64,000 bases of DNA from Girardinichthys multiradiatus (taxonomy: Eukaryota; Chordata; Actinopteri; Cyprinodontiformes; Goodeidae), in NCBI RefSeq assembly GCF_021462225.1, contig NC_061802.1, positions 5,041,859-5,105,858 on the forward strand, given 5' to 3'. This document shows positions 25,671 through 37,084 of the stretch, one piece after another. A program made the translations under genes and the position numbers. The notes under the pieces were generated by a model. That model was given only the letters and a program-made list of their open reading frames with translations. It ran no database searches and had not been told where the DNA came from. Every line of letters begins with the position of its first letter. Position 1 is the stretch's first letter.

Positions 25671-25675
<5 letters not shown>
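21476..25675. other. No recognised gene
   Basis: About 4.2 kb of AT-rich DNA, including homopolymer T runs near 22300-22325. No conserved protein, RNA or transposon recognised. Short open frames here show no family resemblance. Confidence 0.4.

Positions 25676-25728
<53 letters not shown>
25676..25728. repeat. (CA)n microsatellite
   Basis: Uninterrupted CA run of about 53 bp. Confidence 0.95.
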
Positions 25729-25730
<2 letters not shown>

Positions 25731-25999
25731 TTCATCAGACTTTGGGATCCAACAGCTTAGCATGAAAGCAAAGGTGAAACTGAATCTGTAAATTGCAGAG
25801 CAGGGGAAAGGAAAAAGAGGGCGAGAGGGATAGACAGAGAGTTGTTATCAGAGCAGGGGTGAGTGTAACCTCATCTCGCTACTAGAGTTTCCTGATCGGG
25901 TCACCTGACTGAAGCCTCAGGTTGCGATTGGCTGATTGGCTCCTACAGCCAGGTAATGATGTAAGGTGAGTGTGTGGGAACGAGAAAGGGTGATAACCT

Positions 26000-26001
<2 letters not shown>

Positions 26002-26093
<92 letters not shown>
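26002..26093. repeat. (TG)n microsatellite
   Basis: About 46 uninterrupted TG units, ending in GTGGGAAC. The same GTGTGGGAACGAG/GTGGGAACACAG motif flanks both sides (25971-25983 and 26090-26101), consistent with slippage-driven expansion within a short duplicated context. Confidence 0.95.
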
Positions 26094-26095
<2 letters not shown>

Positions 26096-27656
26096 AACAC
26101 AGTAAGCTGATAACAGCTTTTCCCACTGCTACTATATGACCCTCTCACCTGTCCACCTAACACTAGTTATCATCAAATTCTACACTGCAGGAGGTCTGTA
26201 CAAGTTTGCTCAAATGCGTGTGTGTTTGCAAAATGGGCAATTTGTGTGTCTGGCTAAGTGTAAGTGTTCATTTGTATTTCTGAGTGTTTGAATAACCTCA
26301 GTGAACAGAAAATTCAACACAGAAAAGGGAACGTTTCACAACCGAGAAAAACAAATATGGATCAGAGTTTCACAAGGAAGAAAGACCAAACAAGGACTGG
26401 GCATAGGGTTACGCCAGACTGTGATTGCTACACTACACATTTCAACAAAGTGTTTCACACTAAATTCAAAGTATTTACTAAATATTTTCAGACTGCATGA
26501 CATTAACTGGAACAACGCTCCAAATCACAGTTTAATAAAAGGTATGGTAGACAACCAGCTACATGGAAACGCTTGTTTTAAGTAATTTACTAACAGACTT
26601 CATGCACCTGACATCATCATGTACATCTCACATTGGCATAAGGTTTTCAGTGGACCCCACTGAGTGGCAGAAACATTCTTATTTTATGAGTAGCTTAAAA
26701 TACTAAAGTAATTAACAACAAAAAAACTAAATGGGGAAGAGCTGCAGCTCAGGATGAACGAAGCAATCTCACAAATGTTCCACATAAGATGGTCAGAACC
26801 ATATGAGGATTGATAAAATTTCTAAGGAACAGGACTAAAGAACCACAAGCAGAAACATTAAGAAACACTTAGTTTCTGTTCTGTTGGTGTTTGAGTAAAA
26901 GCACTAATTTACAGTATTATGGCAAGTCTAAGTTTCCACCGTGTTTACAAGCCCTCCACAGAGGCTTAACATGTTTTATGCTTTATGTCTTTGCACCTTG
27001 TAATAAGTTGGCAATTCTTCAAACCTAAACAAAACAATATAAGAAATTATATCTTTAAAATGTTTATAAATTGAACTTATGACGGAGGGCTAAATAAGAT
27101 TGTAAAGCTTGCTAACTCCCTTTACTGGACATTCAGTAAACTTTTATTTAAAGTCTTCCTAACTGCAATATTTTTGGCTTACACATTTTGTTTGCATTAT
27201 GAACAAAGATAACATGCATCTCAGGATAAAATTAGCTAGTATTCTGCAATTAAAGGGAGACTACCTTTAGTTTTACCTAACTGCTGTAGTATACAGGCTA
27301 CCATGGCCTGCATCGTGAAAAGAGATCTCTTCTGTGCAGGAAAGTTTTGGAACATATTTGCTTCAAGACGGGATGCTCACTCAAGTTCTCATCATCTAGT
27401 CTGGAGACACCTTCTACTTTTGATCCTAACCAGGGTTTTTCATTGTGTTAATGTAATTCAATGTAATTTTCCCTTGTGTAGAAACAAGTACCTCTCAGGG
27501 TAATCCAGTTTAAATATTTTTTGGTAGGCTGCATCAAGGTTTGTCCAGTCCAACATCCATTAAGTAATGATGAAATTTACTTGTTGTGAAGAGTCATGTT
27601 GGTTGTGTTGCTGTCAGGGGGCACATGTGTGCAAAGCAAAAAAGATTATGTAACTA
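26094..27656. other. No recognised gene
   Basis: AT-rich DNA; overlapping short open frames around 26264-26585 have no recognisable domain. Confidence 0.4.
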
Positions 27657-28862
27657 CAGGTCCTTCTCAAAATATTAACATAATGTGATAAAGTTCATTA
27701 TTTTCCATAATGTCATGATGAAAATTTAACATTCATATATTTTAGATTCATTGCACACTAACTGAAATATTTCAGGTCTTTTATGGTCTTAATACGGATG
27801 ATTTTGGCATACAGCTCATGAAAACCCAAAATTCCTATCTCACAAAATTAGCATATTTCATCCGACCAATAAAAGAAAAGTGTTTTTAATTCCAAAAACG
27901 TCAACCTTCAAATAATCATGTACAGTTATGCACTCAATACTTGGTCGGGAATCCTTTTGCAGAAATGACTGCTTCAATGCGGCGTGGCATGGAGGCAATC
28001 AGCCTGTGGCACTGCTGAGGTCTTATGGAGGCCCAGGATGCTTCGATAGCGGCCTTTAGCTCATCCAGAGTGTTGGGTCTTGAGTCTCTCAACGTTCTCT
28101 TCACAATATCCCACAGATTCTCTATGGGGTTCAGGTCAGGAGAGTTGGCAGGCCAATTGAGCACAGTGATACCATGGTCAGTAAACCATTTACCAGTGGT
28201 TTTGGCACTGGGAGCAGGTGCCAGGTCGTGCTGAAAAATGAAATCTTCATCTCCATAAAGCTTTTGAGCAGATGGAAGCATGAAGTGCTCCAAAATCTCC
28301 TGATAGCTAGCTGCATTGACCCTGCCCTTGATAAAACACAGTGGACCAACACCAGCAGCTGACACGGCACCCCAGACCATCACTGACTGTGGGTACTTGA
28401 CACTGGACTTCTGGCATTTTGGCATTTCCTTCTCCCCAGTCTTCCTCCAGACTTCTGGCACCTTGATTTCCGAATGACATGCAGAATTTGCTTTCATCCG
28501 AAAAAAGTACTTTGGACCACTGAGCAACAGTCCAGTGCTGCTTCTCTGTAGCCCAGGTCAGGCGCTTCTGCCGCTGTTTCTGGTTCAAAAGTGGCTTGAC
28601 CTGGGGAATGCTGGCACCTGTAGCCCATTTCCTGCACACGTCCTGTGCACGGTGGCTCTGGATGTTTCTACTCCAGACTCAGTCCACTGCTTCCGCAGGT
28701 CCCCCAAGGTCTGGAATCGGCCCTTCTCCACAATCTTCCTCAGGGTCCGGTCACCTCTTCTCGTTGTGCAGCGTTTTCTGCCACACTTTTTCCTTCCCAC
28801 AGACTTCCCACTGAGGTGCCTTGATACAGCACTCTGGGAACAGCCTATTCGTTCAGAAATTT
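27657..28862 (-). mobile_element. 5'-truncated sibling of the intact Tc1-like transposon
   Basis: The minus-strand copy is nearly identical to 42516-43715. Its 3' terminal repeat begins CAGGTCCTTCTCAAAATATT at 27657 after TA (27655-27656). The match to the complete element stops abruptly at 28862, within codons for about residue 27 of the transposase. The 5' terminal repeat, leader and first residues are therefore gone. No TA lies at the break, so this is a deletion or abortive event rather than a normal end. Lacking one end, it cannot be excised as a normal Tc1 unit. Confidence 0.92.
27934..28862 (-). pseudogene. Tc1-like transposase, truncated and frameshifted
   Basis: Compared with the intact 334-residue protein at 42434-43438, this copy lacks about the first 26 residues and carries three single-base insertions, near 28641, 28611 and 28453. 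Together they restore the original frame, but they scramble short stretches between them. The catalytic motifs remain visible: VLFSDES for the first Asp, QHDLAP for the second, and NPIENLW for the Glu. The His after the second Asp motif (HDLAPAH) is Pro here. The C-terminal 197 codons (27934-28527) are open and almost identical to the intact copy, so the divergence is recent. It has no start codon context of its own and is considered dead. Confidence 0.9.
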
Positions 28863-30349
28863 GAGGAAACAATTTATGTTCCATTGAAAACTTACCAAAC
28901 AGGTGTGAAACTGCCTCAATCTTTATCTGCCAGTGGTATGAAGAATTTTGAGCCAAATTGTATCTGATGGCAAAATAGAACCATGTAAAAAATCAGTTGT
29001 ACAGGTTTTAAAGGCTATGGTTGTAATTTATAAGCTGCCTAACACTGGCTTACTGCTGGTAAGACATTGACTACTCTAAACAACAACTAAAGTCAACTTT
29101 TGCTGGTGCAACAAATAGCAACAGTTGTCTGATTATATAGTAGAACTGCAAAGGAAATGAAGGGCTTTAAAATCAGCTGACATTAGTGGATAAACTAAAT
29201 GCACTAAACACAGTGTTTACCTTTAAACCTTTAGAAATCAGACCCAGATTTTTTTTTGTTGCTGTTATCGTTTTCATTTCTGCTTTTGCTAAAACCTAAA
29301 GGTTTATTAAGTTTTGGTGATATGTTTAGGCTTTAAAAACTACTTAATATTTGTAGTTATGGTTATGGTCTAAAACTGAAAATATATTACCTTTGCTTGC
29401 GCTCTGAAAAAGAGAGAAAAAGAAAGATAGACAAACAAGGGAAAAACACTTTGCATGTCTTACTGAGTCACACAAAAAACGGTACAAATTCTATCCGTTG
29501 CTACAAAAAATAAAACATTTTGGTTTTGCTCCTATTTCATGTTGTGCTGTTAGATACGGTTGACTGAAATGTTCAACCCCTGCCTCAACACCCACATTCA
29601 GATGCAGACATTATCACTAACAACAGCTCCCCACTCCCCCGCTACAACCATCGGCTCCTTCCAGCACTGTTCCCATCCTGGTTGGCCAAAAGCTTAATTG
29701 ATCTTGGCCTTGAGTTCAGTTTGTGTATATGTGTGGTTCCCTGACAGAGGGAGAGTCAGACAGGGAAAGAGGGAGTGACAGCCAGTGGGAATAGATTTTC
29801 TGGGAGCCCCCCCTTGAACACACCATCACATTTAACACACACTTCTTCCCCCCTTGGCCCCTTTGCACTGGAAGAAGCTGGCTGGTTCTCAGACACCTGG
29901 TCATTACCATTGCTAATTAGGTACCATTAATCAGGCCTGTACAAGTGGCTAAGTGCATGTGAAAGTGCATGTGTCTGTGCTTTTATGCATGTGGGTTTGG
30001 GTGAGACAAAACAAAAAAGTGTAAGGAGAGGTTTTTTTTAGCAGTGGCTATGAATGTTCAAACTATTACTGAATCATAAGAAACATCCATGTATAACCCC
30101 TAAGCTATGTTTTTTAATTAATTACAAAACAGCTGAGGAAATTTTTCAATTATTTATCTACAAGTTGGCCTCTGTTGCTTATACAGTGTGAGGACTAAGA
30201 TTTAATTATTTTAACACCTCAATTCATTAAGTTCTACTAGAACATTTTTAGAACTAATACCTAATTACCTACAGCAGGGTTATAGAAGTGATGCGACTAA
30301 AAGAAAACCCTTTCTTCTTCTTGAGTGTTTTCTATGAGAGCCCAAAAAA

Positions 30350-30351
<2 letters not shown>
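28863..30351. other. No recognised gene
   Basis: No family recognised. A GC-richer block at 29585-29960 contains GCTAATTAGG and CCATTAATCAGG homeobox-type motifs, suggestive of a conserved non-coding element by composition only. Confidence 0.4.

Positions 30352-30425
<74 letters not shown>
30352..30425. repeat. (TG)n microsatellite
   Basis: Uninterrupted TG run of about 74 bp followed by GATGATGATAATG. Confidence 0.95.
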
Positions 30426-30426
<1 letters not shown>

Positions 30427-30720
30427 TGATGATAATGAGCGAGACGCATCATTGAGCTGTGTGATGGGTGTTAAGGAGGGGCGTGTGATTTGAAAACCCG
30501 AACACACATCTCCCACTTGTATCCATCACATTCCTCAGGTCTTAGCCGAGGCTACGCTCCCTCGAGCCGCTCACTCAGCCCAAAACAATTTAGGAAAAGG
30601 ACCAAAACATCATGAAGCCTAGCATGGTCAGACTGAAATCCAGCGAAGCAGAGAAATTACTTTAAAAAAAAAACAGCTTAAAGGTGAAACAAATGCTGAC
30701 TACTTTTAGTTGTTCGAAGA

Positions 30721-30780
30721 GATGGGTAGAGTAGCCAAAAATCTTACTCAAGTTTTACTCAAATATTAAAAAAAGTCATC
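30721..30780. repeat. GTAGAGTAGCC dispersed repeat, copy 1
   Basis: GGGTAGAGTAGCCAAAAATC followed by TTACTCAAGTTTTACTCAAA resembles a common fish dispersed repeat rich in ACTCAAGTAAGAGTA (from memory; probably a non-autonomous DNA element). A second copy begins at 31155. Confidence 0.5.
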
Positions 30781-31154
30781 CAAAACAGTTCTGTCCAGTA
30801 CTTGGACAGGACTGTTTAATCTGATTTAATTAGCGGAAGTGATGTAATCATAATGACAAAATATAAAATTATGTGCATGTTCTAGTACTTAAAATAATAA
30901 AATACAAATGAGTAAAAATAAATCTCATCATTACAAAATAACAAATGAGGGCAGAAGAATCACACATAACCATATCTCAGTTTTCCACAACTTAAAACCT
31001 TTCATTTTGGTACTTACGGTGACAATATCTATTGTTCACTGTATGTTCTGTTGACCTTCGAATGGCACAACAGGCTCAACAGATAGAAAAATCCAACCGG
31101 AACAATGAGGCTTGTTTACAAAATGTGTTTGTTTGTCATTCAGTGAAGTATCTT

Positions 31155-32405
31155 GAGGTGGGTAGAGTAGCCAGAAATGGTATTCAGATAACAGTACTGT
31201 TACTTCAAAAATATTAGGGCTAATAGGGCTAGCCTAAGGCTAGGTCGAAGGCTAGGCTTAAAACTTTCCTTTTTGATAAAGTTTAGAGTTAGAGTGGCTT
31301 AGGTTATCAGGTTGGAGTAAGGGGGAGTCAGGTTTAGCCTAAACCGGATCAGTTATGGTTGAGGTCCAAACACACCCTCCATTTCTGCTACCTGTATGAC
31401 CCCTTCTCTTTTCCAATGGTTATAATCAGTCTGACAGAGAGAGGTATCCCAATCCTTGCGGTTTTTAGTATAACAATGACCATCAGTGGGACCCTTTGTG
31501 GGGTGCCCTGAGACGACACTGTTCTAAATAAGCGCCGTTAAACTAAATAATCTGAACTGAAACTATCTCTGTAGTTATGCTGCTATAGGCTTAGGCTGCT
31601 GGAGGACATAATGACCACTTTCACCGTCTTCGCTACATTCTGACACTACTCTCCAATTTTGCATTATTTGCTGTTATTTCAGCTTTTAACCTTGTTCTCT
31701 CTTTTCTCTTCCTAGAAGCTACACCTGGCCTGGCTCTGTGTCTACCTATGACACCTTTCTGGAGAGGGGAATTGTCCGAGCTTCTGCTGGCAACAACTTA
31801 ATGCTCACCCTCTAGCAATGATCCACATGGCCCTGTCTTTCAGTGTTTAACCCTTTCTCTCTCCTAGACATGGCGATTGACCGAGCTTAACTGTAACTAA
31901 CTCTATGTGCTCTCTTTCAGACTCTAACCTTGAAAACTGGCTCAGAGTTTATCTGTTCTTTCTTTCTAGGTGAAACGACTAAAGGAGCTACATCCATTAA
32001 CATTTACCTTTCCTTCCCATAGAAAGTACTCCTGGATCAGTGCTTCTTTGTTCTCTTTGTGTCTCTGCTCTGTTCGCTACATGCATGCTCAGTATGAGGG
32101 ATTGCTGCAAAGTCAACACCAGTGACTGTCCACTGTCTCTACATGCTCATCCAGGAGGAGTGAATGCTGCAAGTCACTGACTGGAAGCAATCTGTTGGGT
32201 TTCCTTAGACAGAAAAACTTTTTATCCAATTTGAATAAAAAGCTAACTCCGACTGCACTGTTCAATGGTTAGGATTAATTGGAATGTATGAACCTACTGT
32301 TGTGAAGTACCTTGAGACGACATGTGTTGTGAATTGGCACTATATAAATAAACTGAATTGAATTGAATTACTCAAGGAAGTAAAAAGGTACAGTGCAGTA
32401 AAACT
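31155..32405. repeat. GTAGAGTAGCC dispersed repeat, copy 2, split by an L2 insertion
   Basis: The left part (31155-31216) reads GGTGGGTAGAGTAGCCAGAA and then GTACTGTTACTTCAAAAATA. The right part (32366-32405) resumes with TTACTCAAGGAAGTAAAAAG and AGTAAAACTACTC. The intervening 1.15 kb is the L2 3' end, so the LINE inserted into this repeat. Confidence 0.5.
31217..32371 (+). mobile_element. L2-like LINE, 3' untranslated end only
   Basis: Collinear with 54530-56682, sharing for example GGCTAGGCTTAAAACTTTCC, GGGGGAGTCAGGTTTAGCCT and ATGCTGCTATAGGCTTAGGC. It ends TATATAAATAAACTGAATTG plus AATTG repeats, the usual tail of fish L2 elements. It lacks the reverse-transcriptase region, a typical 5'-truncated copy made by target-primed reverse transcription. 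Unlike the copy at 54157 it has no LTR insertion, so it shows the empty site for that insertion. Confidence 0.75.
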
Positions 32406-32601
32406 ACTCGTACCAGCACATTTTTAAGTCATTTTGTAGCCTTTGTGTAGGATCCTTTGATGCACTGACTCCTGCTTCATTCACCTCCCTGTGAAGCTTC
32501 CCCAAATTCTTGATTGGATTTTGCTTGACAATCTTCTCAAAGCTGCGGTTATCCCTGCTGCTGGTGCACCTTTTCCTACCACACGTTTTCCTTCCACTCA
32601 A
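32404..32601 (-). pseudogene. Tc1-like transposase N-terminal fragment
   Basis: A 65-codon open piece on the minus strand. It begins MSGRKTCGRKRC, the basic linker after the first helix-turn-helix in this Tc1 family (compare GRKKCGRKRC in the intact protein at 42434-43438), followed by the second DNA-binding half (about residues 14-55). Upstream codons for the first helix-turn-helix are in broken frames. The DDE domain is absent. Confidence 0.7.
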
Positions 32602-32965
32602 CTTTTTGTAAATATGCTTGGATAAATACCTCTGTGAACAACCAGCATCTTAAGTAATGACCTTTTGTAGCTCACCCTCCATCAGTGACTGTGTTCTGGA
32701 CATCTGTCCAGTCCAGTCAACTAGCAGATTAAGGTGTGACACCACGAGTTTCCAATATTTAACCGTTCCACAATATTGGAATTTTCAGACACACTGAATT
32801 TTGGGTTTTCATTATCTGTAAGCTGTAACCATCAAAATGACAAGAAATGAGAGCCTGAAATATTTGATTCTATGTTAATCTATATAATCATTTTACTTTC
32901 TAAATGCTTGACAAAAAATACAGAACTCTTTCACAATATTCTAAATTTTTTTTTAGATGTACCTG
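32406..32965 (-). mobile_element. Tc1-like transposon fragment, 5' part (CAGGTGCATCTC family)
   Basis: On the minus strand it starts with CAGGTACATCTAAAAAAAAA at 32965 (TA at 32966-32967) and runs through the terminal repeat and leader into the N-terminal transposase region. It stops near 32406 where the GTAGAGTAGCC repeat begins. The catalytic domain and 3' terminal repeat are missing. Confidence 0.72.
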
Positions 32966-32967
32966 TA

Positions 32968-33715
32968 CAGTAAAGAGAAAAAATCACCCCCACCCCTAAC
33001 ACACCTCTTCTGTTTTTTTGTGTTACACTTTTGTGTTTTAGATCTATAAACTATTTTTTCTTTCAGACAAAGATAACCTACTAAATGTAGAATACAGTTT
33101 TTACATTAAGCTTTTATTCAGTAAGAAAAAAAGCTATTTAAACCAACCTGGCCACATGTGAAAATATAATTGCCCTCCTTGTTAAATCATGAATTAACTG
33201 TGATTAACTACATTGGTTTAATTCAGTTTCATTTGCAGCATCCAGGCTTTATTGCTGCCTGATTTGTAGAATCAATAAATCACTTAAATCTGACCTCTGA
33301 GGTTAGAGCAATACATCATGGCCCAATCCACAGACATTCAAGAACAGATAGGGGTCAAAGTCCTCGACATCTATCAATCTGGAAAGGGTTACAAAGCCAT
33401 TTTTATTGGCTGTGGGGCTCCTTCGAACCAAAGTGAGATTCATTTTCCATACAGAGAGAAAACGGGAACAGTGGTGAACCTTTCCAGGAGAGGCCAGCCT
33501 ACATAATTACTCCAAGAGTGCATAAATGACTTATCCATGAGGTCCCAAAAGAACCCACAACAAAACCTAAACCACTGAAGGTCTCACTGCCTCTGTTAGG
33601 GTCAGAGTTCATGATTCAACAATAAGAAAGAGACGACATCAAGGCCAATACCACTGCTGACTCATAAGAACACAACGGCCTGTCTCACATCTACCAAAAA
33701 AAAAATATCTTGATC
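32968..33715 (+). mobile_element. Tc1-like transposon fragment, 5' half (different family)
   Basis: Starts CAGTAAAGAGAAAAAATCAC directly after the TA (32966-32967) that also ends the neighbouring Tc1 fragment. It follows the order of a fish Tc1 family whose leader contains ACATGTGAAAATATAATTGC-type sequence, with the transposase start at 33318. Nucleotide similarity continues to about 33715 (AACATCTTGATGAT-like) and then ends. The catalytic half and right end are missing. Confidence 0.68.
33318..33506 (+). pseudogene. Tc1-like transposase N-terminal fragment
   Basis: A 62-codon open piece. It has the N-terminal helix-turn-helix pattern of this family: a start resembling SKEIQEQ, then IYQSGKGYKAI, and later GTVVNLSRRGQPT, which stands for the usual GTVVNLPRSGRPT basic linker. 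A stop follows at 33504-33506 and the downstream part decays. The start codon at 33318 sits in CATCATGG context as in related elements. Confidence 0.72.
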
Positions 33716-35389
33716 ATATATTTAATTATGCAAATGCGTAGTGCTAAATTAGAGCCAATTCTAAGTGATTTTTATGAAAGACTTTAAATAATTTGTTTGT
33801 GGTTGATCCTGCACAGTGGAACAGTGGCTTATCAGCCCAACAGCCGCTTGATGTACACTGCAGTGGCTTGTTTACCTTTTCTTCTAAGTTTCCCAAAAAA
33901 AAGACTCTTTCATCCTATGCTTCAGCACACATTTCAGCTCAATGTTCTTCATACTTCCCAGTTGGTTAAGGTCATTCATCACACACTCTTGATTGAAGCT
34001 TTTAAGACTCTCGGAATGTCTTAAAGAAAAGCTTGAGGTGGCTAAAATGCTGAGCAGATTCTTTTACACACTCCAATGCCGTTAATCTGTAAGAAATATG
34101 GTCCTAAATAACTGCAATTTGCAGAATTTCACTTTAAAAAGATGACGTTAACTATAACGCTGTAATAGAGTCATTTTCCTTTTAATTGCTCAGAAGCAGA
34201 AATCCTAAACATAAATCATGGTTATGTGACTGTATGTTCCTAATGTTAACGGAAAGTATAGGAGAAACTATGCAGAGGTTGGAAACTTCCTGTTTTCTTG
34301 GTTAAAGACATTTCACTTGATGTACACTGACTATAAAGGTTGTTTTCTGCCTGTCTTACATTTAACAAATATTTAACTGGGGAGGAGTTTTGTCCAAGGA
34401 TGTAGGAGAAGACAAAACCTTTTTCTTATTTCCAGGCTATGTTCACTAAAACATAGCTTCAGCACAGCATTGAAATAAATTCAAGATTTTGAACATCCAC
34501 TTGTAGGTTTTCTCACCTTGACCATGTCCAGTAATGTTCCTCCAGTTCCACTGCAGCCAAACATGACTACGCAGCCTAAGGTTATCAACTAAATGCAAGT
34601 CTGGGTACATATTAAATAAAAATAAATCGGCTGTGAACCATGATAAGCAAACAACATGAAGATGAGCGTTTATCACAACAAAAATGCTTCTCTAAAAATA
34701 TAAATAGCATGGAGTACTGGATTCTGGTAAATTGTTAGAAGTAGGCATCCAACTCTACTTTTGCAAAAGAATCATAATTAAAGCACTGAATCAATCATCA
34801 TTTTTAATCAATACATTATTTCCACAGACACTAGAGATTAGATTTTATATTCCTAAAATGCAGGTGTAGCATTCCTGGAAAACAAAATGTTTTTGAAAGG
34901 ATGAAAGTCTTTAAAAACATAAAAGTTTTTTGAAAATATAATTAAACGATTAAGGTAAAGAGGCACCTAGTGACTTATAAATATTCACCTGATTATTAAT
35001 AATTGTTTCAAAGTGAAAGCAATTTCAAGGAAAGTATTTTTGTGAATTTTCTAAATTCACTTTCATCTACACTGGAGTGCTTTTAACATATAAAAGCCTC
35101 AGTGGCTTAACATACGTGCATGTTTGTCACTTAAACAGGAAGACGACATCTTTCTTGATCCCAAACATTGTTTTTTAGCCGAGCCAACAAACTACATTTG
35201 ATAACAATAAACCTCCACTTTCTTCTGTTGTGTTTTAGAGACTTTTACTTTTTTGTCTCTAAACATTTCCAAAACAAAAATGCCAGATTATTACAGAACA
35301 GTGAGCTGATGGTTGTCGGTTGCTGTCAATACAAAGGATGTAATTTGACAAATAAAACAGCTTATGGACAGCTCTCCTCTACACCTTAA
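33716..35389. other. No recognised gene
   Basis: AT-rich DNA without recognised coding or repeat content. Confidence 0.4.
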
Positions 35390-35520
35390 CCCAAGGGTGG
35401 GCAACTCCAGTCCTCAAGAACCGGATCCTACAACTTCTAGATGGGTCCCTGGTCCAACACACCTGAATCAAAGGTACAGCTCATTACCAGGCCTGTGCAA
35501 CAGAAAACTGTTTATTGGAG
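35390..35520. repeat. hAT-like non-autonomous repeat fragment
   Basis: CCAAGGGTGGGCAACTCCAG, CCTGGTCCAACACACCTGAA and CAGCTCATTACCAGGCCTGT match the order of a very common fish repeat (GGTGGGCAACTCCAGTCCTC..., from memory). It is usually assigned to non-autonomous hAT elements. Only one end is present. Confidence 0.55.
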
Positions 35521-35774
35521 TCACACATTTATTAGGAACACGCCTGTGTAAACTCAGATCCACAATACGCTGTAAAAAGATGGCAATGCTCCCTGTGCAT
35601 GTGTAACTGTTTAGCTCCTTGTCTTGCTAATCGCTTCATTTATCGGTTGTCGGCTTTCTGAAGCAAACAAAACCTCCCACACTGATGCATTTTTCTGTGA
35701 CAGTGTGTTTATTATTGTTTTACGTATTATGGATGGTTGCATAATTTATTATAAAATAACAAAATTTTTTTTTA

Positions 35775-37022
35775 CAATCAGAATCAGAATCAGAATCAGA
35801 ATCAGAAAAGCTTTATTGCCAAGTACGTTTTTGGACATACAAGGAATTTGTTTTGGCATAGTCGGTGCAATACAGTACAAGTTAAACAGTACAAACATAT
35901 CTACAATATAATATAAATATAAGTGCACAGTTTTAAGTGAGTGAGAGTAAATATAGAGCAGTATAAGATGCAAGAGCAATACAACAGTGCAGGTGATCAT
36001 TGTGCAAGTAAAGCAGTGCAAGTAAGCAGGAGTCCAAGCTGAGCGTTAATGTAACGCATAGAGTTACAGGTGTCCTGTCAGCAAAAAAAGGGGGGGTGTG
36101 GGGGAAAGGGGGAATGTCAGGGTGGTTTCCGGGCTTTGTTAACCAGGCTGGTGGCAGATGGGAAAAAACTGTTCTTGTGGCGTGAGGTTTTGGTCCGGAT
36201 GGACCGCAGCCTCCTGCCAGAGGGGAGAGTCTCAAAGAGTCTGTGACCAGGGTGGGAGGGATCAGCCAGAATCTTCCCTGCCCGCTTCAGGGTCCTGGAG
36301 GTGTACAGTTCCTGGAGCGACAGTAGACTGCAGCCAATCACCTTCTCAGCAGACCGAATGACACGCTGCAGCCTGCCCTTATCCTTGGCTGTAGCAGCGG
36401 CGTACCAGATGGTGATGGAGGAGGTGAGGATGGACTCAATGATGGCTGTGTAGAAGTGCACCATCATAGTCTTTGGCAGGTTGAATTTCTTCAGCTGCCG
36501 CAGGAAGAACATCCTCTGCTGGGCTTTCTTGATGAGGGAGCTGATGTTTGGCTCCCACTTGAGATCCTGGGAGATGATGGTTCCCAGGAAGCGGAAAGAT
36601 TCCACAGTGTCAATTGTGGAGTCACAGAGGGTGATGGGGGCAGGTGGGGCTGGGTTCTGCCTGAAGTCCACAACCATCTCCACTGTCTTTAGAGCGTTGA
36701 GCTCAAGGCTGTTCTGGCTGCACCAGTCCAACAGATGGTCCACTTCCCATCTGTACGCGGACTCGTCACCATCAGAGATGAGTCCGATCAGGGTGGTGTC
36801 GTCCGCAAACTTCAGAAGCTTGACAGACTGGTGACTGGAGGTGCAGCTGTTGGTGTACAGGGAGAAGAGCAGAGGAGAGAGAACACAGCCTTGGGGGGAA
36901 CCGGTGCTGATGGTCAGGGAGTCAGAGACGTGCTTCCCCAGCCTCACGCGCTGCTTCCTGTCAGACAGGAAGTCAGTGATCCACCTGCAGGTGGAGTCGG
37001 GCACACTCAGCTGGGAGAGCTG
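35775..37022 (-). mobile_element. Rex1-like LINE, 5'-truncated, with 3' tail
   Basis: On the minus strand the element enters within the reverse transcriptase domain near 37022 and reads through the C-terminal region to a stop at about 36117. It then has a 3' UTR and ends in tandem TTCTGA-type units (CAGAAT repeats on + at 35776-35807). Truncation at the 5' side with an intact repeat tail is the signature of target-primed reverse transcription. Assignment to Rex1/Babar, rather than a neighbouring CR1/L2 group, is from remembered protein similarity. Confidence 0.8.
36117..37004 (-). pseudogene. Reverse transcriptase C-terminal part of Rex1-like LINE (295 codons open)
   Basis: This encodes the palm, thumb and C-terminal region of a non-LTR retrotransposon reverse transcriptase, the enzyme that copies element RNA at a nicked target. 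Visible motifs are TGSPQGCVLSPLL (residues 34-46, motif B region), FADDT (66-70, the catalytic metal-binding Asp pair) and FRFLGTIIS (about 137-145). The C-terminal section SEKVIG/ELYTSRTLKRAGKI is followed by HPGHRLFETLPSGRRLRSI. There is no stop or frameshift in 295 codons. The upstream endonuclease and the first reverse transcriptase motifs are absent because the copy is 5'-truncated, so the fragment is not autonomous. The Met at 37004 is internal to the original protein. Confidence 0.85.
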
Positions 37023-37084
37023 TCATTCTAATTAGCATTTATACCAACCACACTTTGTTTGGTTTTTTTATTATATATGTCAAC

